Assembly: GCA_016840285.1 (NCBI GenBank)
Contig: JAEOSR010000085.1
Span: 1 to 7,114, forward strand
Reading direction: 5' to 3'
From: Candidatus Hodarchaeota archaeon
Lineage (GTDB): Archaea > Asgardarchaeota > Heimdallarchaeia > Hodarchaeales > Hodarchaeaceae
Length of the DNA stretch: 7,114 nt
Positions within the stretch are counted from its first letter, which is position 1. Every line of letters starts with the position of its first letter. The position numbers and the translations under genes were made by a program. This document shows positions 1-5,620 of this stretch, one piece after another. The notes below the pieces were generated by a model. That model was not told where the DNA came from. It did not search any database and saw only the letters and a list, made by a program, of their open reading frames with translations.

Positions 1-228
1 TATGGTGCTACTATTCGGAAAAGAATTAAAAAAGTTGAAAGTGTTCTGAAAATTAAACACCCGTGTCCTTCCTGTAATTTAAATAAGGTTAAACGAGTTT
101 CAATAGGAATTTGGGAATGTTCTTTCTGTGGTTTCCGATTTACTGGCGGATCATGGTCTCCAGAGACACCAGGGGGAAAAATTGCCCTTCGAACAGCAAA
201 ACGGTTAGCTAGTGAACACGAAACATAG
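1..228 (+). CDS. rpl37ae: Large ribosomal subunit protein eL43 (L37Ae), 3' part
   Basis: Structural zinc-ribbon protein of the archaeal and eukaryotic large ribosomal subunit. Reading frame 1 is open from the first base to a TAG at 226-228 and encodes 75 residues. The visible part starts with YGATIRKRIKKVE, the usual beginning of the family's conserved block, so about 10 N-terminal residues lie outside the window. Two zinc-binding CxxC pairs are visible: CPSC (residues 22-25) and CSFC (40-43). They are separated by the typical KRVSIGIWEC stretch and followed by the characteristic TGGSWSPETPGGK segment. It is the first visible member of the + strand translation cluster. In many archaea the next gene is rpoP, but here it is the Brix gene after 62 bp. 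A run of seven T residues directly after the stop may terminate part of the transcripts. Confidence 0.93.
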   Translation, partial: YGATIRKRIKKVESVLKIKHPCPSCNLNKVKRVSIGIWECSFCGFRFTGGSWSPETPGGKIALRTAKRLASEHET

Positions 229-235
229 TTTTTTT
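229..235 (+). terminator. T-run after rpl37ae
   Basis: Seven consecutive T residues follow the rpl37ae stop codon directly. Archaeal RNA polymerase terminates intrinsically at T-tracts without needing a hairpin, so this could end or attenuate transcription before the Brix gene. No stem is seen just upstream. Readthrough into the downstream genes is equally possible. Confidence 0.4.
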
Positions 236-251
236 CATGATCCTCCATCTA

Positions 252-288
252 CTTAAACCATTGAAATATAGATGATTGAATGGTTAAG
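252..288. repeat. Long inverted repeat in front of the Brix gene
   Basis: CTTAAACCATT (252-262) and AATGGTTAAG (279-288) are complementary over 10 bp, with one extra A in the left arm. They enclose a 16-base A/T-rich centre and the right arm ends 2 bases before the Brix ATG. As DNA, the arms flank a TATA-like AAATATA (264-270) about 24 bases before the ATG, so it could be an operator around a promoter for a leaderless mRNA. As RNA from upstream, it would form a hairpin occluding the start. The sequence does not decide between these. Confidence 0.6.
256..271 (+). promoter_or_regulatory. Possible TATA box for a leaderless Brix mRNA
   Basis: The AAATATA element at 264-270 lies 21-27 bases before the ATG at 291, the spacing expected if transcription starts at or next to the start codon. 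There is no Shine-Dalgarno motif before that ATG, which fits a leaderless message. The purine-rich BRE upstream of the box is poor, so this is tentative. Confidence 0.3.
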
Positions 289-290
289 CA

Positions 291-833
291 ATGTTGATAA
301 CAACATCTCGAAATCCCACGCACCAATTACGTCGTATGAGCAAGATAATTGCTCTATCCATCCCTAATTCCCAGAGATTGACCCGAGGTTCTTTAAGTCT
401 TGGTAAGGTTTTCAGATATTGTTGGAACCAACAGATTTTTCGACTCCTTATCCTTCAAAAAAAATCAGGAAAGAACTCAATCCTAGTAAAAGCCTATTCC
501 ATAGGAGAAAAACCTCAACCAATTAAAGCGACGATTGAAATAACTGAAATGATATCTTTGCAAAAACACAATAAAACACAACGTATTATGATTGAGAAAG
601 TCAAGTTAGATTTCACAGATCAAGTGAATGAAGAAATTATGGAACAAATAATTGATTTTTTATCCCCAATTATCCAAAAGGCAGGAAATAAGCGTACGAA
701 AAAACTCCTAACAATGAGTTTCAGAAAAAACAAATCGAATTCCTTAATTGGACATGTAGTTCAACACAATTCATCGAAGTCACTACCTCTTTATACGATT
801 CATATCTCTTCAGAATGTATTAACGATGATTAA
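291..833 (+). CDS. Brix-domain ribosome biogenesis protein (Imp4-like)
   Basis: Single-domain archaeal Brix protein of 180 residues. It is related to the eukaryotic Imp4/Brx1/Rpf/Ssf family, which binds pre-rRNA during ribosome assembly. The N-terminal motif is clear: LITTSRNPT at residues 2-10, followed by a basic helix and IPNSQRLTRGSLSL at 24-37, which matches the family's 'TTSRKPS ... lPna..vnRGk.sl' pattern. The rest is divergent and lysine-rich, with predicted alternating strands (residues 50-110) and a helix at 112-131. An in-frame TAA at 285-287 forces the start to be at or after the ATG at 291, and the motif begins immediately after it. No SD is visible. The last 8 bases overlap pcc1, which suggests translational coupling. 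The Brix-Pcc1-prefoldin beta neighbourhood is conserved in archaea and supports the call. Its role in archaeal ribosome assembly is inferred from the eukaryotic relatives. Confidence 0.87.
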   Translation: MLITTSRNPTHQLRRMSKIIALSIPNSQRLTRGSLSLGKVFRYCWNQQIFRLLILQKKSGKNSILVKAYSIGEKPQPIKATIEITEMISLQKHNKTQRIMIEKVKLDFTDQVNEEIMEQIIDFLSPIIQKAGNKRTKKLLTMSFRKNKSNSLIGHVVQHNSSKSLPLYTIHISSECINDD

Positions 834-1092
834 CAAATTTAAATTTCATTTATATGTCAAATATGACACAGAGGATCAGGCCGGTATCATCTTTACATCT
901 CTGATACCAGAGATTCAGGAGCAACGTTTTGAACGATCCAAGGCCTCTATCGAATTAAAAGCTCAAAAAATAGAAATCTGTATCATTGCTCAAGATATTA
1001 ATGCAGCAAAAGCCACCGTTAGTTCTATTTTGCGGTGGATCTCTAGTACAACAAAAGCCCTCTTGACTTTGTCAAAACAAACTTTTAACTAA
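826..1092 (+). CDS. pcc1: KEOPS complex subunit Pcc1
   Basis: Small dimerisation subunit of the KEOPS complex, which makes N6-threonylcarbamoyladenosine at A37 of ANN-decoding tRNAs together with Kae1, Bud32 and Cgi121. The 88-residue product has the normal size. The family pattern is visible: an N-terminal strand (FKFHLYVKY, residues 5-13), a helix, then SKASIELKAQKIEICIIAQD (38-57), equivalent to the family's 'sra.vev..g.l.i.i.A.D', and the helix INAAKATVSSILRWI (58-72), which carries the typical 'a.r.a.nS.lrwl' signature. The ATG at 826 lies inside the last codons of the Brix gene, so translation is probably coupled by termination and re-initiation. No SD is seen. The other KEOPS genes are not in the window. 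Another KEOPS-independent role is possible but not indicated. Confidence 0.9.
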   Translation: MINKFKFHLYVKYDTEDQAGIIFTSLIPEIQEQRFERSKASIELKAQKIEICIIAQDINAAKATVSSILRWISSTTKALLTLSKQTFN

Positions 1093-1157
1093 TATTATTC
1101 GTCAACACTCAAAGAGGAAATAGTCAAATAAATCGCTAATAACTTGTGGTTGTTAAT

Positions 1158-1520
1158 ATGGCCTTCCGTGAACTCTCTCCTGCTAAGCAAGAACAGCTAT
1201 TAAGATTCCGACAGTTAGAACAAACTATCCAAAATCTACGAATTCAGCTTTCTGAGATTTCTCGTGCTCTTTCTGAAATTGAGATGACCAAAAAGGAACT
1301 ACAGCAATTAGATACCGAAAAAGAAGTTTGGAAGGCTGTAGGATCAGTTATGTTCCCGAAAAAAGTTGGTGAAATCCTGAAAGAATTAACGGAGCGAACG
1401 GAACTACTCGAGCTGAAACAAAAAAGTTTTTCTTCTCAAGAAACGCAGAATGTTAAACGCTTAGAAGAGTTACAAGCTCGTTTAAGCGCAGATTTAAGTG
1501 ATTTGCCGCCAACGAATTGA
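1158..1520 (+). CDS. pfdB: Prefoldin beta subunit
   Basis: Beta subunit of the archaeal hexameric prefoldin (alpha2-beta4), a cytosolic ATP-independent chaperone that captures unfolded proteins in its coiled-coil tentacles and passes them to the thermosome. From the ATG at 1158 the protein has 120 residues, the usual size. It shows two long heptad-rich helices (about 8-52 and 70-112) joined by a beta-hairpin region containing EKEVWKAVGSVMFPKK (54-69), equivalent to the conserved 'vYk.vG.lfv' segment of beta-type prefoldins. A GTG at 1146 would add only four residues (MVVN) that do not resemble the family start, so the ATG is preferred. The gap to pcc1 is 65 bp, with no clear SD. Prefoldin beta next to pcc1 and DUF3194 is a typical archaeal arrangement. 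The alpha subunit is not in the window. Confidence 0.9.
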   Translation: MAFRELSPAKQEQLLRFRQLEQTIQNLRIQLSEISRALSEIEMTKKELQQLDTEKEVWKAVGSVMFPKKVGEILKELTERTELLELKQKSFSSQETQNVKRLEELQARLSADLSDLPPTN

Positions 1521-1545
1521 TTACATTCTCACCTAGTCTAGCAAC

Positions 1546-1836
1546 GTGGATTCTTTGATAACCAACGAATTAGATGAAATACTGGATCAGTTGTATCTCA
1601 AAATTAATCAGTTTCTTCAAACTAAAGTTGGGGAAGATATAGATCAAGATCTGATTGATATTAGCCTCGAAACAACAGAAAATGGCGAACTCATAATACA
1701 TATTGATCTATATTTGGAATTATCTCCTTTTTCAAACTTTAATGTACAAGAAGTAGCGGAAGAAGCTGTTAAACATGGTATCAAAGAAGCTGACCAAATT
1801 TTTCCTTCATATATAATAAAAATTCAGAAGAAATAA
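1546..1836 (+). CDS. DUF3194-type archaeal protein
   Basis: Protein of 96 residues and unknown biochemical function. It probably belongs to the DUF3194 family, which in many archaea follows the prefoldin beta gene. The assignment rests mainly on position and size, plus the general pattern of an acidic N-terminal helix (NELDEILDQLYLKINQFL, residues 7-24), two strands (DLIDISLETTENGELIIHIDLYLEL, shown here as residues 35-59 in outline) and a C-terminal helix (VQEVAEEAVKHGIKEADQIF). The protein is acidic apart from its last few residues (KIQKK), with no cysteines, signal peptide or membrane segment. The start is GTG at 1546, 25 bp after the prefoldin stop. No ATG is available and no SD is visible, so initiation may depend on coupling to the upstream gene. 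The gene downstream begins 20 bp after its stop. Confidence 0.68.
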   Translation: MDSLITNELDEILDQLYLKINQFLQTKVGEDIDQDLIDISLETTENGELIIHIDLYLELSPFSNFNVQEVAEEAVKHGIKEADQIFPSYIIKIQKK

Positions 1837-1856
1837 TTCACCGTATTTTCAGAAGT

Positions 1857-2813
1857 ATGAAGATGTCCCGATTAAGATGTTGTCATAATTCTCCTTTCAC
1901 ACAAGACTCGCAATCTAAGAAAGTCTATTGTAAAAATCACTATGTAGAACTAATTGAGTACAAAGTAAGAAAAACCATTAATCGTTATAATATGTTGGAT
2001 AGAGATGATCATATAAGCTTGGGGTATTCAGGGGGAAAAGATAGCTCAGTTCTTCTTAATATCCTTATTAAGCTCCAGAAACGATATCCTAGTTGTATTT
2101 TGACCATACTGACAATCGATGAAGGGATCAAAGGATACAGAGACGAATCTTTGGAGCTTACTCAAAAAATCGCTAAAAAATATCAAGTTCCTCATGTCAT
2201 AATGTCCTTCAAGAAGATTTATGGTGCTACTTTAGACCAAATAATTAAAACAAGTCTTGATAAGAAACATTCGTTGTCAGCATGCGCGATTTGTGGCATA
2301 CTTCGTCGTCGGGCGTTAAATTATGCAGCAAAACAGGTCAATGCGACCAAAATTGCCACAGCACATAATTTGGATGATGAAGCACAATCTATCCTATTGA
2401 ATTTACTACGAGGAGATTCTAATAAATTCATTCGCTTCTCTCGCTTTCCCATTTCAAAATTTAAAACATTAATCCCCCGAATACGGCCTTTTGTACATAT
2501 AACTGAACCTGAAATTGTTCTCTATGCTTATGCTAAAAATTTAGAATATCATTCGTATCCCTGTCCTTATGCCTCTTCTGCAATGCGGAATAGCATTAGG
2601 ACATTTCTATCAGGAATGGAAGAAAAACGACCGAGTACTTTGCGAAATATTGTGAATCTTCACGATTCAATTGGTAAATACTTTCCTAAAACAGAAAGCC
2701 TAGAGCCTCCATTCTTGTGTCAAACCTGTGGAGAAATTTCTTCCTATGAGGTTTGCCCCATCTGTCAGCTCTTTGATGATCTAGGATTTGAAAATTCATT
2801 AAAATTAGAATGA
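1857..2813 (+). CDS. ncsA: tRNA U34 2-thiolation enzyme, NcsA/Ncs6/CTU1 type
   Basis: ATP-dependent tRNA thiolase of the TtuA/NcsA/Ncs6/CTU1 family (318 residues). It adenylates the target uridine and inserts sulfur delivered by a ubiquitin-like carrier or sulfide. The PP-loop SGGKDS is at residues 58-63. Three conserved Fe-S cluster cysteines are present: C143 and C146 (CAICG) and C236. HNLDDEA lies at 170-176, and a C-terminal zinc ribbon uses C288/C291/C300/C303. Segments such as IDEGIKGYRDESL (87-99), GILRRRALN (147-155), LLRGD (183-187), EIVLYAYAKNLEY (219-231) and the RTFL...EEKRPS region are of the eukaryotic CTU1/Ncs6 kind rather than bacterial TtuA. This points to s2U at wobble position 34 rather than s2T54. 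The N-terminal zinc site is odd: only adjacent C8-C9 precede C25/H28, where relatives have CxxC. The start is ATG 1857, with an alternative ATG at 1863. It is the last gene of the translation cluster. Confidence 0.9.
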   Translation: MKMSRLRCCHNSPFTQDSQSKKVYCKNHYVELIEYKVRKTINRYNMLDRDDHISLGYSGGKDSSVLLNILIKLQKRYPSCILTILTIDEGIKGYRDESLELTQKIAKKYQVPHVIMSFKKIYGATLDQIIKTSLDKKHSLSACAICGILRRRALNYAAKQVNATKIATAHNLDDEAQSILLNLLRGDSNKFIRFSRFPISKFKTLIPRIRPFVHITEPEIVLYAYAKNLEYHSYPCPYASSAMRNSIRTFLSGMEEKRPSTLRNIVNLHDSIGKYFPKTESLEPPFLCQTCGEISSYEVCPICQLFDDLGFENSLKLE

Positions 2814-2828
2814 TACTTTAAAATTGAT

Positions 2829-2834
2829 AAAAAA
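2829..2834 (-). terminator. T-tract terminator after the winged-helix gene
   Basis: Six A residues on + read as TTTTTT on the - strand, about 45 bases beyond the stop of the winged-helix gene. A weak imperfect stem (GTTAC/GTGAC, 2860-2873) lies between. This is compatible with archaeal T-tract termination in the 66-bp convergent gap to ncsA. No equally good T-tract follows ncsA on the + strand. Confidence 0.4.
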
Positions 2835-2879
2835 TGTGATCCTATGAGGTAAATATATGTTACAAACGTGACAATAACC

Positions 2880-3152
2880 TCAATCTTCGCCTACAGCCAG
2901 AAACTTCTGATTGCTTTCAATCCTTTTAATCATTCGTTGATTCTTTTTAATCGTTTGAATGTGGACTAATCCTTTTATTTCTAATTTCATCAAAGCTCGG
3001 TTCAATTCCCTTTCTGAAAACTCTCCAACATCATTTTTTAGCAAACGAATTAAATCATCTTCTAATAGGACACCTTCACGCCGTTCAACAATATTCATAA
3101 TCGAAAAAGTTAAGGGAAATGGTCTCCAATATGGATCTTTATTTTCTACCAT
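2880..3152 (-). CDS. Small winged-helix DNA-binding-type protein
   Basis: Protein of 90 residues that I do not recognise as a named family. Its pattern fits one winged helix-turn-helix domain: helix 1 at about 15-24 (TFSIMNIVER), helix 2 at 31-39 (EDDLIRLLK), recognition-type helix 3 at 46-60 (SERELNRALMKLEIKG), then LVHIQTIKKNQRMIKRI as the two wing strands. There are no cysteines or membrane segments. The N-terminal DPYWRPFPL stretch is rich in aromatics and prolines and could be a partner-binding or dimerisation arm. An SD-like AAGGT (3160-3164 complement) lies 7 bases before the ATG, supporting this start. It follows cdc48 on the same strand after 117 bp, with its own TATA-like element. 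It could be a transcription regulator or an RNA- or protein-binding wHTH. DNA binding is inferred from the fold pattern only. Confidence 0.72.
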   Translation of the reverse strand: MVENKDPYWRPFPLTFSIMNIVERREGVLLEDDLIRLLKNDVGEFSERELNRALMKLEIKGLVHIQTIKKNQRMIKRIESNQKFLAVGED

Positions 3153-3159
3153 CTTAGTT

Positions 3160-3164
3160 ACCTT
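3160..3164 (-). promoter_or_regulatory. SD motif of the winged-helix gene
   Basis: AAGGT on the - strand lies 7 bases before the ATG at 3152, good SD spacing for the archaeal 16S 3' end. It fixes the start codon. If it is used, the mRNA must start further upstream than the nearest TATA box would give. Confidence 0.55.
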
Positions 3165-3173
3165 GTGATTTGA

Positions 3174-3182
3174 CTTTATAAG
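3174..3182 (-). promoter_or_regulatory. TATA-like element before the winged-helix gene
   Basis: CTTATAAAG on the - strand, preceded by a pyrimidine-rich CTCTCT rather than a purine BRE. The box is only 22-30 bases before the ATG, so transcription would start practically at the start codon and skip the SD. Either the message is leaderless, or the gene is read from the cdc48 promoter and this box is incidental. Confidence 0.35.
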
Positions 3183-3269
3183 AGAGAGAATGACTAAAGT
3201 AAGAGATTCATTGCATCAATGATTAATTGACTTACAATGTATCTTTTTCAGAAGTGCTTTATATGATTA

Positions 3270-5465
3270 TTATCCAAATAAGGGAACCGTGGGTTGAGCA
3301 TCAACAGCTATTCTTCGTCTGAACTGGGATTCTTGGTTTTCATACCATTTTATCATTTCTGGTGTACAGGATGAATGAACTCTAGAAAGAGAAGCCTCAA
3401 AATGACGCCATTCTATTAGATTAATATCTAATCCTTCACGAAGAGCTAACATACCTGCTTCACGACAAATAGCATCAAGATCTGCTCCCACATAATATTC
3501 TGTTTCTTTTGCCAATCGCTCTAGATTCACATCTTCCGCTAATGGCATATTCTTTGTATGGATATCTAGGATCAGTTTACGGCTTTCTTCGTCTGGAGGA
3601 GGAACATAAACAACACGATCAAATCTTCCTGGTCTGAGAAGAGCCGGATCAATCATATCTGGTCGATTTGTCGCTGCTAGAACCACCACATCTCTTAAAG
3701 GTTCTATCCCCGCTAGCTCGGTTAAAAGTTGGCTGATTACACGTTCATTTACGCCGGAGGAGTCACCAGCTCCTCTTCGGGTAGCTACTGCATCAATCTC
3801 ATCGAAGAAAACAAGCGCTGGGGAAGCTGTACGGGCTTTTCGAAAGACTTCTCTGATCGCTTTTTCACTTTCTCCAACCCATTTTGAAAGAAGTTCAGGG
3901 CCCTTGACACTAATGAAGTTAATCTGACTTTCCGTTGCTAAAGCTTTAGCTAATAGGGTTTTTCCAGTCCCTGGTGCTCCAAATAAAAGAACAGCTCTAG
4001 GAGGATTAATTCCTAAACGCTGAAAACTATCTTTTCGTCTTAGTGGCCATTCTACAATCTCTATAAGTTCTTGTTTAATAGAATCCATCCCACCGATATC
4101 ATCCCATCTTACATTTGGTACTTCAATAAATACCTCTCGAATTGCAGAAGGATGGATCTCCTTTAAAGCATCCTCAAAATGTCGATCTTCCACTTTTAAA
4201 TTATCAAGGACTGCTGGTGGGATAGTGTCTTCACTTAGATTTATTTCGGGTAGGATCTCACGAAGCTTTTTCATTGCAGCCTCACGACCTAGAGCAGCAA
4301 GATCAGCACCTACAAATCCATGGGTAATTACCGCGAGTTTCTCTGTATCGACATCCTCGATCCCTGGCATTCTTCTAGTGTGAATTTGAAGGATTTCTAA
4401 GCGTTCATTCTTATCTGGGACTCCAATTTCGATTTCACGGTCAAAACGTCCAGGGCGACGTAAAGCAGGGTCAACAGCATTGGGTCGATTGGTTGCTCCA
4501 ATAACAATTGTCTCCCCTCGGCTCTCCAATCCATCCATTAAAGCTAAAATTTGTGCGACAACGCGCCGTTCAACTTCACCAGTAACTTCTTCTCGTTTAG
4601 GAGCAATAGCGTCAATTTCATCAATGAATATAATACTTGGAGCGTTATCCTCCGCCTCTTTGAATATTTCTCGCAATCTCGCCTCACTTTCACCATAGAA
4701 TTTGCTCATAATCTCTGGCCCTTGAATTGGAATGAAGTGGGCCTCTGATTCATTGGCAACCGCTTTTGCGATAAGGGTTTTCCCAGTTCCAGGTGGTCCG
4801 TGTAACAAAACTCCTTTAGGTGGATCAATTCCTAATTTTTTAAAGAGTTCAGGATGTTTCAAAGGGAGTTCAACCATTTCACGGATTCGCTGAATCGCGT
4901 CTGACAAACCACCTATGTCCTCGTAACTAACCCCTGGCATTCCAGTTTCAGTTTCAGAAACAGGCTTTTCTGAGACATTAAGCTTCGTGGTGTCAGTGAT
5001 AAGTACAATATCTGTAGGGGTGGTTGAATTGACAACGAAGGGTATTGACCTGCCTAAAATAGGGATGAGAACAGTATCATTCTTGGAAACGGGGTAACCT
5101 AATAATTTTCGTTTAACAAAAGCTTCAAATCCATAATCGAGGGAAATTTGACGGGTAGGTGCGATGTTAACTGTTTTAGCAACTTTTATCTGGGCTTTTC
5201 GGATACGAACATTTTCTTCTAATGATACTTTGGCGTTTCTTCTGATAATTCCATCCATCCGCACTATTCCTGCTCCCTGATCTTCAATATATGCAGGCCA
5301 TGCAATAGCTCCAGTCTTCTGACGTCCTCGGATTTCAACAACATCTCCAGTTGTGATTCCAATCTCACGCATGTTAATATCGTCCATTCGGATTTTTCCA
5401 CGACCAACATCGCGCTGCCTGGCCTCAGCAACTTTTAATACAACTTCTTTCGCCAAAGTTCTCAA
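3270..5465 (-). CDS. cdc48: CDC48/VAT/p97-type AAA+ ATPase
   Basis: Hexameric two-ring unfoldase that extracts or unfolds proteins, probably feeding the proteasome in the cytosol. The 731-residue length is normal for archaeal VAT. The N-domain (about 5-180) starts with [23 protein letters not shown], matching the family. D1 has Walker A GPPGTGKT (223-230), pore loop KFYGES (255-260), Walker B IIFIDE (278-283), sensor GATN (323-326) and arginine fingers R337/R340. D2 has GAPGTGKT (496-503), KWVGES (528-533), LVFFDE (551-556), AATN (597-600) and R611/R614. Both rings therefore look catalytically complete. D2 carries Ala where the common motif is GPPGTGKT. The C-terminus ends in PLFG with no HbYX proteasome-docking tail. 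Only TTG codons (5463-5465 or 5454-5456) can start the conserved N-domain, because a TGA lies four codons upstream of the first and the next ATG is residue 27. It has its own upstream promoter region. Confidence 0.96.
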   Translation of the reverse strand: MRTLAKEVVLKVAEARQRDVGRGKIRMDDINMREIGITTGDVVEIRGRQKTGAIAWPAYIEDQGAGIVRMDGIIRRNAKVSLEENVRIRKAQIKVAKTVNIAPTRQISLDYGFEAFVKRKLLGYPVSKNDTVLIPILGRSIPFVVNSTTPTDIVLITDTTKLNVSEKPVSETETGMPGVSYEDIGGLSDAIQRIREMVELPLKHPELFKKLGIDPPKGVLLHGPPGTGKTLIAKAVANESEAHFIPIQGPEIMSKFYGESEARLREIFKEAEDNAPSIIFIDEIDAIAPKREEVTGEVERRVVAQILALMDGLESRGETIVIGATNRPNAVDPALRRPGRFDREIEIGVPDKNERLEILQIHTRRMPGIEDVDTEKLAVITHGFVGADLAALGREAAMKKLREILPEINLSEDTIPPAVLDNLKVEDRHFEDALKEIHPSAIREVFIEVPNVRWDDIGGMDSIKQELIEIVEWPLRRKDSFQRLGINPPRAVLLFGAPGTGKTLLAKALATESQINFISVKGPELLSKWVGESEKAIREVFRKARTASPALVFFDEIDAVATRRGAGDSSGVNERVISQLLTELAGIEPLRDVVVLAATNRPDMIDPALLRPGRFDRVVYVPPPDEESRKLILDIHTKNMPLAEDVNLERLAKETEYYVGADLDAICREAGMLALREGLDINLIEWRHFEASLSRVHSSCTPEMIKWYENQESQFRRRIAVDAQPTVPLFG

Positions 5466-5480
5466 CTTGTTATGTCAATC

Positions 5481-5499
5481 ACAACTCTAGTGTAGTTGT
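5481..5499. repeat. Inverted repeat near the predicted cdc48 transcript start
   Basis: ACAACT (5481-5486) and AGTTGT (5494-5499) form perfect 6-bp arms around a 7-base centre. The repeat lies 16 to 34 bases before the TTG start and overlaps the transcription start expected about 25 bases downstream of the TATA-like element at 5510-5517. It could be a repressor site or a short leader hairpin. Chance occurrence in AT-rich DNA is possible. Confidence 0.4.
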
Positions 5500-5509
5500 C
5501 ATAGTCCTT

Positions 5510-5517
5510 GTTTAAAA
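5510..5517 (-). promoter_or_regulatory. TATA-like element of cdc48
   Basis: TTTTAAAC on the - strand, about 45-52 bases before the TTG start codon, leaving room for a leader of roughly 20 bases. The BRE position falls inside the inverted repeat 5518-5531, so a protein bound there would compete with TFB. No TATA candidate closer to the start is better. Confidence 0.45.
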
Positions 5518-5531
5518 TTGATTCTAATCAA
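5518..5531. repeat. Inverted repeat over the BRE position of cdc48
   Basis: TTGATT-CT-AATCAA is a perfect dyad of two 6-bp arms with a 2-bp centre, directly upstream (on the - strand) of the cdc48 TATA-like box. Its position over the TFB recognition element would suit an operator. It is one of three dyads within 77 bp. Confidence 0.45.
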
Positions 5532-5545
5532 ATCCTAATAATATT

Positions 5546-5557
5546 TTCCTTAAGGAA
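5546..5557. repeat. 12-bp perfect palindrome upstream of the cdc48 promoter
   Basis: TTCCTTAAGGAA is a gapless perfect palindrome about 30 bp upstream of the cdc48 TATA-like box. Its core CCTTAAGG recurs at 5977-5984, upstream of aef1b. The position suits an activator or upstream regulatory site. Confidence 0.5.
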
Positions 5558-5586
5558 GTTGGAAAATCTCTCTCTAGAATCATCGC

Positions 5587-5595
5587 AAAAAGAAA
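5587..5595 (-). terminator. T-rich terminator after aef1b
   Basis: On the - strand this reads TTTCTTTTT, about 26 bases beyond the aef1b stop. It fits archaeal T-tract termination and would separate the aef1b transcript from cdc48, in line with a separate cdc48 promoter. No clear stem precedes it. Confidence 0.45.
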
Positions 5596-5620
5596 TTTAT
5601 CTCTAAAATCTAATGGTAAA

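Noticed and set aside
1146..1157. GTG start for prefoldin beta
   Set aside because: It adds only MVVN, unlike the family start, with no SD. ATG 1158 gives the usual length.
2..2230. ATGGTGCTACT shared at 2-13 and 2220-2231
   Set aside because: A short match in two unrelated coding frames, best explained by chance.
2814..2879. Search for a small RNA or gene between ncsA and the winged-helix gene
   Set aside because: Only an imperfect short stem and an A-run are visible, with no open frame of note.
2939..2948. T-run on + as ncsA terminator
   Set aside because: It lies about 130 bases past the stop, inside the antisense of the winged-helix gene, so it may act by chance but cannot be claimed.
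2959..3168. 69-codon open frame on +
   Set aside because: Antisense to the winged-helix gene. Its Ser/Arg/Asn-rich product has no fold pattern, and the - strand gene has an SD and a coherent domain.
4480..4748. Two open frames on + inside cdc48
   Set aside because: They are antisense to the D1 Walker A to sensor region, whose protein conservation fully explains the sequence, and they have no start signals.
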